A DNA stretch of 64,000 nucleotides. Origin: Phycisphaerales bacterium (GTDB taxonomy: Bacteria; Planctomycetota; Phycisphaerae; Phycisphaerales; UBA1924). The stretch lies in assembly GCA_016741915.1 (NCBI GenBank), contig JACVCS010000008.1, positions 1-64,000 of the forward strand. Reading direction: 5' to 3'. Shown piece after piece: positions 16,595 to 25,139 of this stretch. Both the position numbers and the translations under genes were made by a program. Position 1 is the stretch's first letter, and each line of letters begins with the position of its first letter. A model generated the notes under the pieces. The model saw only the letters and a program-made list of their open reading frames with translations. It was not told the DNA's origin and searched no databases.

Positions 16595-17455
16595 CTACGC
16601 CTCGCGCCCGTGCAGTTCGGGCATCTTCCGCAGGTATTCCACCGCCGCGGGGTGCGTGCTGTGCTGGAACTGTTCATACGCCCCGTCATACACCACCCGC
16701 CCCTGATCCAGCATCACCACCCGCGGCCCGAGCCTCCGCAGCAAGTCCTTATCGTGCGTGACGACAATGCTCGTGCGTTTGGCCTTCCCCGCCGCGTGCG
16801 TTTCTCCCTGCCTGGCGCGGTGGTGCACGTTCCAGATCAGTTCGTGAATCTGCGCCGAGATCACCGGGTCCAGCCCCGTCGTCGGCTCGTCATAAAACAG
16901 CACCAGCGGGTCCGCCGCGATCGCCCGCGCAATCGCCACACGCTTCGCCATCCCCCCCGAAAGACTGTCGCGGTCCTTGCCGATGACATCGTCAACGTCC
17001 AGCGCCGCCGCCGAGATGCTCTCTCGCACGCGCCGGGCGATTTGTTCCTCGCTCATCCCCGCGTGCTCGCGCAGCCACAGGGCGATGTTGTCAAAGACCG
17101 TCCCGCTGAACAGCGCGTTGCGTTGGAAAACAATCGACCACGCCAGCCTCACTTCATCCAACCGATCGTCGTCGATCTCGTTCAGATCGACCATGGGCGT
17201 ATCGGGCTTTGTGTGGTCAACGACGTTGACCGTCCCCTCGCTGGGAACCATCAGCCCCGTGAGGTGATCCAGCAGCACGGTCTTGCCCCCGCCGCTGGCC
17301 CCGACAATCGCCACCAGTTCACCCGCGTTGATGCTGAAGTCGATCCCGCGCAGCACTTCACGCTCACCGAAGCGCTTGGTGAGCGCCCGCACCACGATCT
17401 CGGGTGCGCCGATATCCAACGGGTACAGCGTCATGTCCGCACGCCGACGTTTCAC
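16595..17455 (-). CDS. ABC transporter ATPase, MlaF/Ttg2A type
   Basis: The 286-residue ATPase has Walker A GASGGGKT, signature LSGGMAKRVAIARA, Walker B LVLFYDEPTTGLD and the switch histidine in IVVTHD. The GMAKR signature and overall layout match MlaF/Ttg2A, the ATPase of lipid-trafficking Mce systems. The usual partners (MlaE permease, MlaD/Mce protein) are not adjacent, so they are encoded elsewhere or this is an orphan. GTG 17455 is favoured as start because TATGCT (17464-17469) ends eight bases upstream. An ATG at 17434 is the alternative. A loop insert (GETHAAGKAKR, about 215-225) lies before the H-switch. Substrate assignment is by similarity only. Confidence 0.8.
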   Translation of the reverse strand: MKRRRADMTLYPLDIGAPEIVVRALTKRFGEREVLRGIDFSINAGELVAIVGASGGGKTVLLDHLTGLMVPSEGTVNVVDHTKPDTPMVDLNEIDDDRLDEVRLAWSIVFQRNALFSGTVFDNIALWLREHAGMSEEQIARRVRESISAAALDVDDVIGKDRDSLSGGMAKRVAIARAIAADPLVLFYDEPTTGLDPVISAQIHELIWNVHHRARQGETHAAGKAKRTSIVVTHDKDLLRRLGPRVVMLDQGRVVYDGAYEQFQHSTHPAAVEYLRKMPELHGREA

Positions 17456-17487
17456 GATCCTTCAGCATAGCCCGCGCACACTCTTCC

Positions 17488-17549
17488 ACCGTGCCCCAAT
17501 CACCGTGCCCCGATTACCGTGCCACCGATCACGCGCAGCGCGATCGGTG
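17488..17549 (+). repeat. Three 14-bp tandem units plus hairpin
   Basis: ACCGTGCC recurs at 17488, 17502 and 17516, giving three 14-base units. The last runs into CACCGATC (17523-17530), which pairs with GATCGGTG (17542-17549). Three further GC pairs inside extend the stem, with one mismatch. The structure sits in the divergent gap between the MlaF-like gene and the cysteine desulfurase. Confidence 0.7.
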
Positions 17550-17586
17550 CCTTCCGCCCCGAATCGACCACATACACTTCCCCGTC

Positions 17587-18786
17587 GTGATCAACCTCGA
17601 CAACAACGCCACCACGCAGCCCACGCCGCAGGTCGTGCACGCCGTACACCGCGCCCTGACCGAGCACTGGCACAACCCCAGCTCGGTCCACCGCGCCGGA
17701 CAGGCCGCCCGCCGAGAGGTCGAACTCGCCCGCGAATCCCTCGCGCAGCTCGTCAACGTCCGCCCGAAGCTCCTCACCTTCACCTCCACAGGCACCGAGG
17801 CGATCGACCTCGCCATCCGCGGCTCACTCTCAAGCCTCCCAAGCGACCGACGACTCTTCGCCACAACGCCCGTCGAGCACAGCGCCGTCCGCGAGATCGC
17901 CGACCAACTCCGCTCGCGCAACGACAATGCCGTCGTCACCCTCCCCGTCGATCACACCGGTCGCGTCGATCTGCAGCGCGCCGATTCACTCCTCACCCAC
18001 CACGTCGGCCTGCTCAGCATCCAGTGGGTCAACAACGAGACCGGCATCATCCAGCCCCTCCACGCCCTCGCCCACCTCTGCGAATCCCGCGGCATCCTCC
18101 TCCACATCGACGCCACCCAATGGGTCGGCAAAATGCCCACCAACCTCTCGCCGACCGACGACGAACTCCTCGCCGCCCAAGCCAACCCGTACAGCGGCTG
18201 CATCCGCTGCGATTTCCTCACCTTCTCGCCGCACAAGTTCCACGGGCCCAAAGGCGTCGGTGTCCTCGTCACCCCCGCCGCCGCCCGTCCACGCCCCCAG
18301 ATCCTCGGCACCCAAGAATCCGGGCGTCGCGGCGGCACCGAGAACGTCCCCGGCATCGCCGGCGCGGGCGTTGCCGCTCAGCAAGCCCTCGACTGGCTGA
18401 GCGACGAATCCCACCTCCGCGCCCAACAAGCCCTTCGCGACGAGTTCGAGCAAGCCGTTCTTCAAGCCTGCCCGGGCAGTGTGGTGAACTCCGCCGACGC
18501 GCCGCGCATCTGGAACACCACGAACATCGCCTTCCCAAGACTCGAAGCCGAGGCGATCCTCCTCGCCCTCAGCGAGCGCGGGCTGTGCGCTTCCGCCGGC
18601 GCCGCCTGTTCATCCGGTTCGCTCGAGCCTTCCCCGGTCCTGCTGGCGATGGGCATCGACCCGAAACTCGCCCACGGCTCCGTCCGCTTCTCGCTTTCTC
18701 GCTTCACCACCAAAGCCGAGATCGCCGCCGCCGCAAAGATCGTCATCGACGCCGTCGCGGCCCTCTCGCGCATCCTGCCGGGCTGA
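17587..18786 (+). CDS. Cysteine desulfurase (NifS/IscS family)
   Basis: The PLP enzyme removes sulfur from cysteine for Fe-S cluster or thio-cofactor assembly. From the GTG at 17587 it has 399 residues, starting MINLDNNATT as the family does. The 61 codons further upstream in the same frame overlap the opposite gene's promoter and are rejected. Visible motifs: TSTGTEAIDLAI, HSAV, WVNNETG, HIDATQ, the PLP lysine in SPHKFHGPKGVG and the catalytic-loop cysteine in ASAGAACSSGS. The loop resembles the NifS/IscS (type I) group. No iscU, sufB or nifU partner is nearby, so its specific sulfur acceptor is unknown. Confidence 0.9.
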   Translation: MINLDNNATTQPTPQVVHAVHRALTEHWHNPSSVHRAGQAARREVELARESLAQLVNVRPKLLTFTSTGTEAIDLAIRGSLSSLPSDRRLFATTPVEHSAVREIADQLRSRNDNAVVTLPVDHTGRVDLQRADSLLTHHVGLLSIQWVNNETGIIQPLHALAHLCESRGILLHIDATQWVGKMPTNLSPTDDELLAAQANPYSGCIRCDFLTFSPHKFHGPKGVGVLVTPAAARPRPQILGTQESGRRGGTENVPGIAGAGVAAQQALDWLSDESHLRAQQALRDEFEQAVLQACPGSVVNSADAPRIWNTTNIAFPRLEAEAILLALSERGLCASAGAACSSGSLEPSPVLLAMGIDPKLAHGSVRFSLSRFTTKAEIAAAAKIVIDAVAALSRILPG

Positions 18787-18840
18787 TCCACCGAGCGTGT
18801 GTTGAAACCGCCGAGCCCATCATCCCTACGATGGTGAGCC

Positions 18841-19764
18841 ATGAGCAAGAACCCTTACGACCCAAACGCGTTTTCACAGCCCAGCGCCTACGGCACCCCC
18901 GCCCAGGCACCCATCCGCCCCATGACCCCGGGCTATTCCGACGACGTCCTCCTCCCGCCACCGACCCGCACAAGCTTCCTCGCCATCACCTCGCTGGTGC
19001 TGTCGCTGATCTGCTTCATCCCCACCTTCAGCGTCCTCGCCGTGCTCCTCGGCGCACTCTCCCTCATCTTCATCCTCAACTCCAACGGCCGCCTCTCCGG
19101 GCGTGGCTTCGCCATCGGCGGCATCGTTCTGGGCCTCATCGTGACCGCCTTCCAGGTCGCCCTGCTGCTCGGTGCGTCGTCGATACTCGGTTCCATGCTT
19201 CGCGCCGCTTCCGCGCCCTACGCCACCCTTGAAACGGGTGATGTCAAACAGTTCCGCACCTACCTCAACACCACCGCCTCCTCAACCATCACCGACGATC
19301 AGATCAAGTCCTTCGCCGCCTCGGTCAAACAAGCCGGCGGCAAGGTCGTGCCCTTTAACGGCAACATCATCACCGCGTTCACCATGATCCGCGACGTCTC
19401 CAACCGCTTCACCCCCAACGTCCAGAACCGCCTGAACAGCGCCCAGAGTCAGAAAGCCTCCACCGGACGCGACTTCTTCCCCCTCTTCGTTGAGTTCGAG
19501 AAGGGCTCCGCCATCGTGCTCTTTGAGTTCGACGCCCGCAGCCAGCCCCAGCCCACCGGCGTGACATTCTCCGACTTCCTCCGCGGCAACATCACCAACA
19601 TGGGCCTCATCGCTCCCGACGGCCGCGAAATCTGGCTCGTCCCCGACGCCGCCCCGGGTACCAACCCGTTGCTCCCACCGAGCACCACGCCCGCAACACC
19701 GACGAGCCCCGACCAGCCCGCCCTCCCCGAGAAACCCGTCAAGGCCCCGGCTGGCTCGGTCTAA
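18841..19764 (+). CDS. DUF4190-like membrane protein with large C-terminal domain
   Basis: The 307-residue product has a Pro-rich N-terminus (residues 1-40), two membrane segments (about 44-70 and 80-105) flanking SNGRLSGRGFAIGGI, which is the DUF4190 hairpin, then a soluble domain (about 120-270) and a Pro/Thr tail. The soluble part has no recognised enzyme motif. TACGAT (18827-18832) ends eight bases before the ATG, suggesting leaderless transcription. It ends at a shared bidirectional terminator with the convergent yceI-like gene. Function unknown. Confidence 0.75.
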   Translation: MSKNPYDPNAFSQPSAYGTPAQAPIRPMTPGYSDDVLLPPPTRTSFLAITSLVLSLICFIPTFSVLAVLLGALSLIFILNSNGRLSGRGFAIGGIVLGLIVTAFQVALLLGASSILGSMLRAASAPYATLETGDVKQFRTYLNTTASSTITDDQIKSFAASVKQAGGKVVPFNGNIITAFTMIRDVSNRFTPNVQNRLNSAQSQKASTGRDFFPLFVEFEKGSAIVLFEFDARSQPQPTGVTFSDFLRGNITNMGLIAPDGREIWLVPDAAPGTNPLLPPSTTPATPTSPDQPALPEKPVKAPAGSV

Positions 19765-19793
19765 TCGAACACGATCAAGCCGAAAAAAAAACA

Positions 19794-19836
19794 CAGGGCG
19801 GGCCAGATGCATCGGGCCCGCCCTGGTTATTTTTTG
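19794..19836. terminator. Bidirectional terminator
   Basis: CAGGGCGGGCC (19794-19804) pairs with GGCCCGCCCTG (19815-19825), an 11-bp GC-rich stem. It is followed by TTATTTTTT on the plus strand and preceded by nine A residues, so it also serves the minus strand. It separates the convergent genes ending at 19764 and 19881. Confidence 0.9.
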
Positions 19837-19880
19837 AACTCATCACCCACCGCGGTCAGCCGCGGTGAAAGGACTCAAAA

Positions 19881-20522
19881 TCACCGACCGCCCTCGATCG
19901 CCACGATCAGCGACACCTCGTCAGACAGCACACCCTCCGCGACGTACTTGTTCATGCCGAAGTCCGACCGCTTGAAGGTGAACCGCGTTTCGAAACCCGC
20001 GACCGTCACGCCGGGGGCCATGCCCGGGCCCTCGCCGGTCTTCTCAACCTTCACCGTCAGCGGCTTGGTCTGCCCGCGAACGGTCAGCTCGCCCACGACG
20101 TCAAAGGTGTTCTCGCCGGTCTTCTTCACCGAGGTGCTCTTGAACGAGAAGGTGGGGAACTCCTTCGCAGAGAAGAAGTCCTGGCTGCGGATATGGTCGT
20201 CGCGCTTGCTGTTGTCCGTATCGACCGAGGCCGTCTTCACCGAGATATCGATCATCGACTTGTCGCTGCCGTCGAGCAGGAACGAGCCTGAGATGTCGTT
20301 GAAGCGCCCGTAGAAGTTCGAGGCCTTCAGGTGCTTGATGGAAAAGATGACCGAAGCGTGCACGGGGTCGACCTTGAAGGCCCCGCCCGCCGCCGCCGCC
20401 TGTGTCTTGGCGCTCTCTTGCGCCGCGTTGACGCCGTTGACAACGGTCAAAGCCGCCCCGCCGACCACCGCCGCCGAGAGTGCAAACGCCGAGAACGCCC
20501 GAACCGTCTTGTTCTTCTGCAT
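19881..20522 (-). CDS. YceI-family secreted protein
   Basis: The 213-residue product has a signal peptide (about 1-32, ending near NAAQ) and then a YceI lipocalin-like beta-barrel: FKVDPVHASVIFSIKHL, FYGRFNDISGSFLLDG, DDHIRSQDFFSAKEFPTFSF and LTVRGQTKPLTV are all family blocks. YceI proteins are periplasmic and bind polyisoprenoid-type lipids in studied members. A polyisoprenoid or quinone ligand is therefore a reasonable guess, and the carotenoid cluster 3 kb away is a possible but unproven link. GGAGG lies before the ATG, with TATGAC (about 20549-20554) as a likely -10 box. Confidence 0.9.
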   Translation of the reverse strand: MQKNKTVRAFSAFALSAAVVGGAALTVVNGVNAAQESAKTQAAAAGGAFKVDPVHASVIFSIKHLKASNFYGRFNDISGSFLLDGSDKSMIDISVKTASVDTDNSKRDDHIRSQDFFSAKEFPTFSFKSTSVKKTGENTFDVVGELTVRGQTKPLTVKVEKTGEGPGMAPGVTVAGFETRFTFKRSDFGMNKYVAEGVLSDEVSLIVAIEGGR

Positions 20523-20829
20523 ACGTGAACCTCCGAACGAAGCACCGGGTCATAGATGCCGCACGGCACACCCGCACGCGCACGCCCGATCCCCGAACTG
20601 CGAAGGACCATAGACGAACACCAAACCCCGCAGGTTCAGTCTCCGAAGGTACGGAGATCCAGAAATCTCCCTTTCACGATCCTAAATCACGAGGGGAAAC
20701 CCTCACTCATCTGAAACTTCGTTCATTCTCGATCGAATCGGGCTCGCTTTTCTCGGTCTGTGGATTACTCTTTCCTCGTCGTGTTTCCACGCCAGCGCCA
20801 TGGCGTGGCTTGTGAGAAGGAGATCATTC
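20523..20829. other. Non-coding gap between yceI and the DNRLRE gene
   Basis: This divergent gap holds the yceI promoter and ribosome binding site at its left end, a short inverted repeat GGAGAT/ATCTCC (20653-20670) and the AAGGAG site (20817-20822) of the next gene at its right end. I see no gene in it. Confidence 0.6.
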
Positions 20830-21567
20830 GTGAAAATGAGTATGTTCGGAAGCACCGCGGCGTTGGCTGCGGGCGTTGTGGCTGTTGTGTCGAGCGCCGC
20901 GAGCGCCCAGACCGCCAGCATCGTCGCCTCGCGCGACAACACCATTTACCAAACCACCGCGGGAGCCACCTCCAACGGTGCGGGCGACGGGATTTTCTCC
21001 GGTCGCAACCGCGGCGGCACCATCCGGCGCGGGCTGGTCTACTTCGACCTCTCCGTCATCCCCGCCGGCGCCACCATCACCGGCGCCACCCTGCAACTGA
21101 GCATCTCGCAAGGACAGGGCACCGCGACCGCCAGCTTCCACCGCGCTCTCTCCAACTGGGGCGAGGGCACCAGCAGCGGCTCCGGTCAGGGCGCAGCCGC
21201 CACCCCCGGCGACGCCACCTGGCTCTTCAGCTTCTTCAACACCACCCCCTGGGCAACCCCAGGCGGTGACTTCGTTCCCACCCCCTCCGCCACCGGCGGC
21301 ACCGCCAACGGCATCTTCGTGCAGTGGAGCTCCGCCGGCCTGCTCTCCGACGTGCAGGGCTGGTATTCCGGTGCCCTCAGCAACTTCGGCTGGTTCATCA
21401 TCGGCGACGAATCGGGCAACCAGACGGCCGACCGCTGGGGCTCGCGCGAAATCGGTGGCGGTCCGGAGTTTGCCCCCACCCTCTTCGTGAACTATGTCAT
21501 CCCAACCCCCTCCGCAGGGGTCGGGCTGGCGATGCTGGGCCTGACGCTGGCCCGTCGCCGCCGATAA
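20830..21567 (+). CDS. Secreted DNRLRE-type protein with C-terminal sorting tail
   Basis: The 245-residue product starts at GTG 20830, which lies seven bases after AAGGAG; the in-frame ATG at 20800 precedes that site. A signal peptide (about 1-28, ending SSAASAQ) is followed by a beta-rich DNRLRE-like domain: ASRDNTIYQ, RRGLVYFDLSVIPAGATI, LSNWGEGTSS and TPSATGGTANG. The end is TPSAGVGLAMLGLTLARRRR, a short Pro motif, hydrophobic helix and Arg cluster like PEP-CTERM-type sorting signals. The protein is probably processed and anchored or exported at the cell surface. A strong terminator follows. The sorting enzyme is not in the window. Confidence 0.85.
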   Translation: MKMSMFGSTAALAAGVVAVVSSAASAQTASIVASRDNTIYQTTAGATSNGAGDGIFSGRNRGGTIRRGLVYFDLSVIPAGATITGATLQLSISQGQGTATASFHRALSNWGEGTSSGSGQGAAATPGDATWLFSFFNTTPWATPGGDFVPTPSATGGTANGIFVQWSSAGLLSDVQGWYSGALSNFGWFIIGDESGNQTADRWGSREIGGGPEFAPTLFVNYVIPTPSAGVGLAMLGLTLARRRR

Positions 21568-21599
21568 TCAGTGACAGATCGTTCAATACTGAACCAAAG

Positions 21600-21621
21600 G
21601 CCCGGCCCCGCCGGGCTTTTT
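21600..21621 (+). terminator. Rho-independent terminator after the DNRLRE gene
   Basis: GCCCGGC (21600-21606), loop CCC, GCCGGGC (21610-21616), then TTTTT. Confidence 0.9.
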
Positions 21622-21672
21622 CAATAGATTCTGAAAACATGCTGGATCATTTCAATGATTTCAACGTAGAAT
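21618..21672 (+). promoter_or_regulatory. Promoter and possible operator of the GbsR-like gene
   Basis: TTTTCA (21618-21623) and TGAAAA (21632-21637) form an inverted repeat with an eight-base centre, and TTTCAA recurs downstream near 21650-21664. TAGAAT (21667-21672) ends six bases before the ATG at 21679 and would give a leaderless mRNA. Autoregulation is an inference from position. Confidence 0.4.
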
Positions 21673-21678
21673 GAAAGT

Positions 21679-22302
21679 ATGAGCACTCATCGGCGCAGCT
21701 CGGGTTTGGCGGAGTCGCAGGACCGGCTGATTGCCGCGTGGGGGCAGATGGGCTCGACGTGGGGGATTAGTCGGACGATGGCCGAGGTGCACGCGCTGCT
21801 GTACATCACCGGGCAAGCGCTCTGCACCGACGACGTGATGGCCCGCCTGTCGATCAGCCGGGGGAACGCGAGCATGAGTCTGCGGGCGCTGGTGGACTGG
21901 GGGGTGGTGCAGCGCGAGCACCGGCGCGGGGATCGCAAGGAGTACTTCGTCGCCACCAGCGACGTGTGGGTGATGCTCCAGTCGATCCTGCGTGAGCGGA
22001 TGAAGCGTGAGATCCACCCGGTCTTGGCGAACCTCTGCGAGATCCGCGACGAGTCCGGAGCGATCATCGAGCCGCGCGGGCGCGGGGCCGGCGCCGGACC
22101 GATCGACGACGAAGAGGCGGTCGAGGAGCACCACCGCCGACTCGACGATCTGATCGCCCTCGTCCGCGTCATCGACGAGATGGGCACCAAGCTCTTGGCC
22201 CTCGACCCGCAGTTGATGAAGCAGACGGCCATGGCCCTCGCCGGCGGTTTCGGCGGCGGCGCGGATGATTCACCGTCGCGCGGCGCGGGGAGGGGGTCGT
22301 GA
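21679..22302 (+). CDS. GbsR/MarR-family transcriptional regulator
   Basis: The 207-residue product has a winged helix-turn-helix (about 25-95): AEVHALLYITGQALCTDDVMARLSI then SRGNASMSLRALVDWGVVQ and a basic wing EHRRGDRKEYFVA. These blocks are typical of the GbsR branch of MarR regulators, many of which control osmoprotectant or transport genes. The C-terminal half is helical and acidic (DDEEAVEEHHRRLDDL), then ends in a Gly-rich tail. Its stop overlaps the next gene's GTG, so it controls or is controlled with that unknown protein. The target is not known. Confidence 0.85.
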   Translation: MSTHRRSSGLAESQDRLIAAWGQMGSTWGISRTMAEVHALLYITGQALCTDDVMARLSISRGNASMSLRALVDWGVVQREHRRGDRKEYFVATSDVWVMLQSILRERMKREIHPVLANLCEIRDESGAIIEPRGRGAGAGPIDDEEAVEEHHRRLDDLIALVRVIDEMGTKLLALDPQLMKQTAMALAGGFGGGADDSPSRGAGRGS

Positions 22303-22718
22303 TGTCCCAGACACTGCGTGAAACAACCTTGAACACCCAGTCGCCCGCGTGCGCGTGCTCGGGCCTTGCGACACTCACCCTGCGCTGGGCGCTGGCGCGG
22401 AGCGATCAGGGCGCCGGAGAACTGGAGATCCGCGTCACCGGCAGTTCGCCCGAGGGTGAGGGGCATGAGCTTGGCTTCTGGTGCACAGCACTGATCAACG
22501 GTCGGGTGCTGCGCGAAGGGCCCGCGGCGTGTACGCATGATCCGGCGAACCGTCAGGTGCATATCGACGCGCCGGGCCTCGTCTCGGCCAGCGTCCGCAT
22601 CAGCGAAGGCCAATCCGCCGCACCGGTTCTGCTGTACGCACGCACGGCGATGATGCGCGAAGTGGGCGTGCAGGGCGGACAGGCCGACGCACCGCGGATG
22701 ACGCACTGCTCGGCGTGA
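22299..22718 (+). CDS. Hypothetical protein coupled to the GbsR-like regulator
   Basis: The 139-residue product starts at GTG 22299 (or the adjacent ATG 22302), overlapping the regulator's stop. Residues 20-115 alternate hydrophobic and polar residues (ATLTLRWALAR, ELEIRVTGSS, VHIDAPGLVSASVRI), which suggests a single beta-sandwich or barrel domain. There is no signal peptide, membrane segment or catalytic motif. Coupling to a regulator suggests a small ligand-binding or accessory role, but no family is recognised. Confidence 0.6.
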   Translation: MMSQTLRETTLNTQSPACACSGLATLTLRWALARSDQGAGELEIRVTGSSPEGEGHELGFWCTALINGRVLREGPAACTHDPANRQVHIDAPGLVSASVRISEGQSAAPVLLYARTAMMREVGVQGGQADAPRMTHCSA

Positions 22719-22792
22719 GTGACTCGCCGGCGCTGTCAACGCGAGCGAGCGGCGAGAAGAGTGGGGGTGTGGGTAGTTCGGAGCAAAACGAC

Positions 22793-22821
22793 ACAAGCCC
22801 CGGCGATGAACCGGGGCTTGT
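22793..22821. terminator. Bidirectional hairpin between convergent genes
   Basis: ACAAGCCCCGG (22793-22803) pairs with CCGGGGCTTGT (22811-22821) around a seven-base loop. On the minus strand a TTTT run follows four bases later, so it can terminate the RRM gene. It also lies 75 bases after the plus-strand hypothetical gene. Confidence 0.75.
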
Positions 22822-22874
22822 GCTTCATTTACGACTTCTGTTGTTGAGACAGAGCTGTTCGACAGCCTGGTGGA

Positions 22875-23222
22875 TTACCAGCTGCCGCGGCCACCGCCGC
22901 CGCCGCCGAAGCCGCCGCGACCGCCACGGCCGCCGCCGCCACCACCGAAGCCACCACGACCGCCGCCGCCGCCACCGGCCTCGCGCGGACGAGCCTCGTT
23001 GACCGTGAGGTCACGGCCGTCGATGTTCTTGCCGTTGAGGCCGTCGATCGCGGCCTTCGCCTGGCCGTCATCGTTGAACTCGACGAAGCCGAAGCCACGG
23101 GGGCGGCCGGTCTCGCGGTCCATCACGAGCGACGCCGAAGCGACCTCGCCGTACGCCGAGAAGATCTCGCGCAAACGGGCCTCGGAAGTCTGAAACGAAA
23201 GGTTGCCAACATAGAGCTTCAT
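22875..23222 (-). CDS. Gly-rich RNA-binding protein (RRM)
   Basis: The 115-residue product begins MKLYVGNLSF (RNP2) and contains RGFGFVEF (RNP1) at about residues 41-48, the two RNA-contacting motifs of a single RRM domain (about 1-78). The tail (about 84-115) is RGG-like: Gly runs broken by Arg and Phe. Small RRM-Gly proteins in bacteria are RNA chaperones, often cold-induced. The longer frame upstream of 23222 is Ser/Pro-rich and lacks conserved sequence, so the ATG at 23222 is chosen. A bidirectional terminator follows. Confidence 0.92.
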   Translation of the reverse strand: MKLYVGNLSFQTSEARLREIFSAYGEVASASLVMDRETGRPRGFGFVEFNDDGQAKAAIDGLNGKNIDGRDLTVNEARPREAGGGGGGRGGFGGGGGGRGGRGGFGGGGGGRGSW

Positions 23223-23340
23223 ACACAATCCTGCATTGCCCGAAACCTGAAAACCGCTGCTTGAACTCGGGCAAGAGGAAGCGTCGGCGATCCCAGAAAC
23301 GCCGCCCAAGGCTGGGAGGCTCCGAATCAGAATCCCTTGA

Positions 23341-24990
23341 TTATACCCCGCCCGACGACCCGGCACCGGCCAAGACCCCCGACCCCCCCGTTCCGCCCGA
23401 CCTCCCCTGACCGGCCGCCGCGTCCTCCAGCCCCGCGCCCATCACCCGCTCGTGCACGCTGCGGGGTCTGGGCATCGCCAGCCCCGACTCCTCGCACAGC
23501 AGCCGCGCGGTGATCTGCGACGAAAGGAAGATCACCGGCAGGCCCGAGCCCGGGTGCGTACCGCCGCCGACGAGCCAGAGGTTCTTCGTGTCGGGCAGGT
23601 GGTGCTGTGGCCTGAAGCAGAGCATCTGCGTGAGGTTGTGCGCCAGGTTGAACGTCGCCCCGAAGGCGATGTTGTCCGCCGCCCACCCCGCGGGGGTGAT
23701 GGCGCTCTCGCGCACGATCCGCGGGCGGATGTCCTCGCCGATGAGCGCGCTGATCCGGTCCAGGGCCCGCTCACGCGTCAGCGCCGCCGCACCCTTCGGG
23801 CTCGTGTCGTTCCAATCGATCCCCGACTTCTGGTTCGGCGTCGGCACCAGCACGTACAACGCGCTATCGCCCTTGGGCGCCAGCGTCTCGTCCGTCCGCG
23901 TGGGGTTGCAGACGTACACGCTCGGGTCGTCGCTGAGCTCCATCGTCACCGCGATCTGATCGATGTTCTTCTTGTAGTCCGCCGCGATGCGGATGGTGTG
24001 GTGGGCCAGGTCCACCTTGCCCTTGATCCCCAGGTACAGCATCGCCGTGCTGCACGAGTAGCCCATCTTGTCGAGCTTCGCGTTCGACCAGCTGGCGCGG
24101 TTGCTCGCGGGGACAAGGTTCTTCAGCGCCCACGCCGCGTCGGCGTTCATTACCACATGGTCCGCACGCCGCTCCACCCCGCCCACCACCACCCCGCGAA
24201 CCCGTGGCCCATCAAACGTCAGACGCTGCACCGGCGCCCCGGTGTGGATCTTCACCCCCATCTCCACGCACGCCTCCGCCATCGCCGTCATCAACGCGTT
24301 GCACCCGCCCCGCGGATGCCACACCCCGTACTCATACTCGATATACGGCAGGATCGTGAACAAACTCGGACACGAGAAAGGCGACATTCCCAGGTACTTC
24401 GTCTGGAAGCTCATCGCCAGCTTCGTGTACGGACTGCTGAAGTACTTCCCCAGCATCGCGTGCACGCTCTTGCCCGGCGAAAGGTGCGGCCCCGCCTTCA
24501 CCAGCTTCGGATCGATCAGGTCCGCCATCGAGCGGTACGGGCTCCGCAGCACGGGCTCAAAGGCCCGCAGCTTGGCGCGGTTGTCACCCAGAAACTTCGC
24601 AAACGCCGCCCCGTCACGCGGGTCGATCGCCGCGAGCCGCTTGGACATCTCCGCCACGTCCTGCGTGCAGTCGATGGTCAGATCGCTCTGCCCTTCGCGC
24701 GCCATCACCAGGCGGTACATCGGGTCCAGCCGCGTCAGCTCCGCATAGTCGCTGAGCCGCCGACCCGTCGCCGCGAAGATCTCATCCAGCACGTACGGCA
24801 TCAAAAAGAACGTCGGCCCGCGGTCAAAGTGGTACTCGCCCAGCGAGATGCGCGCCGTGCGCCCGCCGATGCGTTCGTGCGCTTCATAGACCTCCACCCG
24901 TGCGCCGGAGGAAGCGAGCAGCATCGCCGCCGCCAGCCCTCCGGGACCTGCGCCGACGATCGCAACGGAAACAGATTGTGCATTGCCCAT
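23341..24990 (-). CDS. Carotenoid desaturase, CrtI/CrtN family (copy 1)
   Basis: The FAD-dependent oxidoreductase of 549 residues has the N-terminal dinucleotide fold AIVGAGPGGLAAAMLL and the C-terminal family block LVGGGTHPGSGLPVIFLSSQ. It belongs to the CrtI/CrtN/CrtP group, which introduces or oxidises double bonds in C30/C40 carotenoid backbones. With the divergent genes at 25140-31338 it forms a pigment cluster. The last 30 residues are a Gly/Ser low-complexity tail. Whether it desaturates squalene or dehydrosqualene (CrtN role) or oxidises the terminal methyl (CrtP role) cannot be told from motifs; its divergent position may mean separate regulation. Confidence 0.88.
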   Translation of the reverse strand: MGNAQSVSVAIVGAGPGGLAAAMLLASSGARVEVYEAHERIGGRTARISLGEYHFDRGPTFFLMPYVLDEIFAATGRRLSDYAELTRLDPMYRLVMAREGQSDLTIDCTQDVAEMSKRLAAIDPRDGAAFAKFLGDNRAKLRAFEPVLRSPYRSMADLIDPKLVKAGPHLSPGKSVHAMLGKYFSSPYTKLAMSFQTKYLGMSPFSCPSLFTILPYIEYEYGVWHPRGGCNALMTAMAEACVEMGVKIHTGAPVQRLTFDGPRVRGVVVGGVERRADHVVMNADAAWALKNLVPASNRASWSNAKLDKMGYSCSTAMLYLGIKGKVDLAHHTIRIAADYKKNIDQIAVTMELSDDPSVYVCNPTRTDETLAPKGDSALYVLVPTPNQKSGIDWNDTSPKGAAALTRERALDRISALIGEDIRPRIVRESAITPAGWAADNIAFGATFNLAHNLTQMLCFRPQHHLPDTKNLWLVGGGTHPGSGLPVIFLSSQITARLLCEESGLAMPRPRSVHERVMGAGLEDAAAGQGRSGGTGGSGVLAGAGSSGGV

Positions 24991-25096
24991 AATGAGTGTG
25001 CTTGGACCCGAAAGTGGTTCACGACCGAGCCCGTGTCGAGGTTGATGCCGGGTGGTGGGGTGAGGCGGGTGGGGGGGTGATCGGCATCGACCCGCC

Positions 25097-25131
25097 TATA
25101 TTACCGTCACCTTACCGTCAGGATTCGGGAG
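25097..25131 (+). promoter_or_regulatory. Promoter and ribosome binding site of the carotenoid operon
   Basis: TATATT (25097-25102) is the only clear -10-like box in the divergent gap. GGGAG (25127-25131) then precedes TTG 25140 by eight bases. A start at GTG 25077 or 24996 would lie upstream of this promoter. Confidence 0.4.
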
Positions 25132-25139
25132 CCCCTGCT

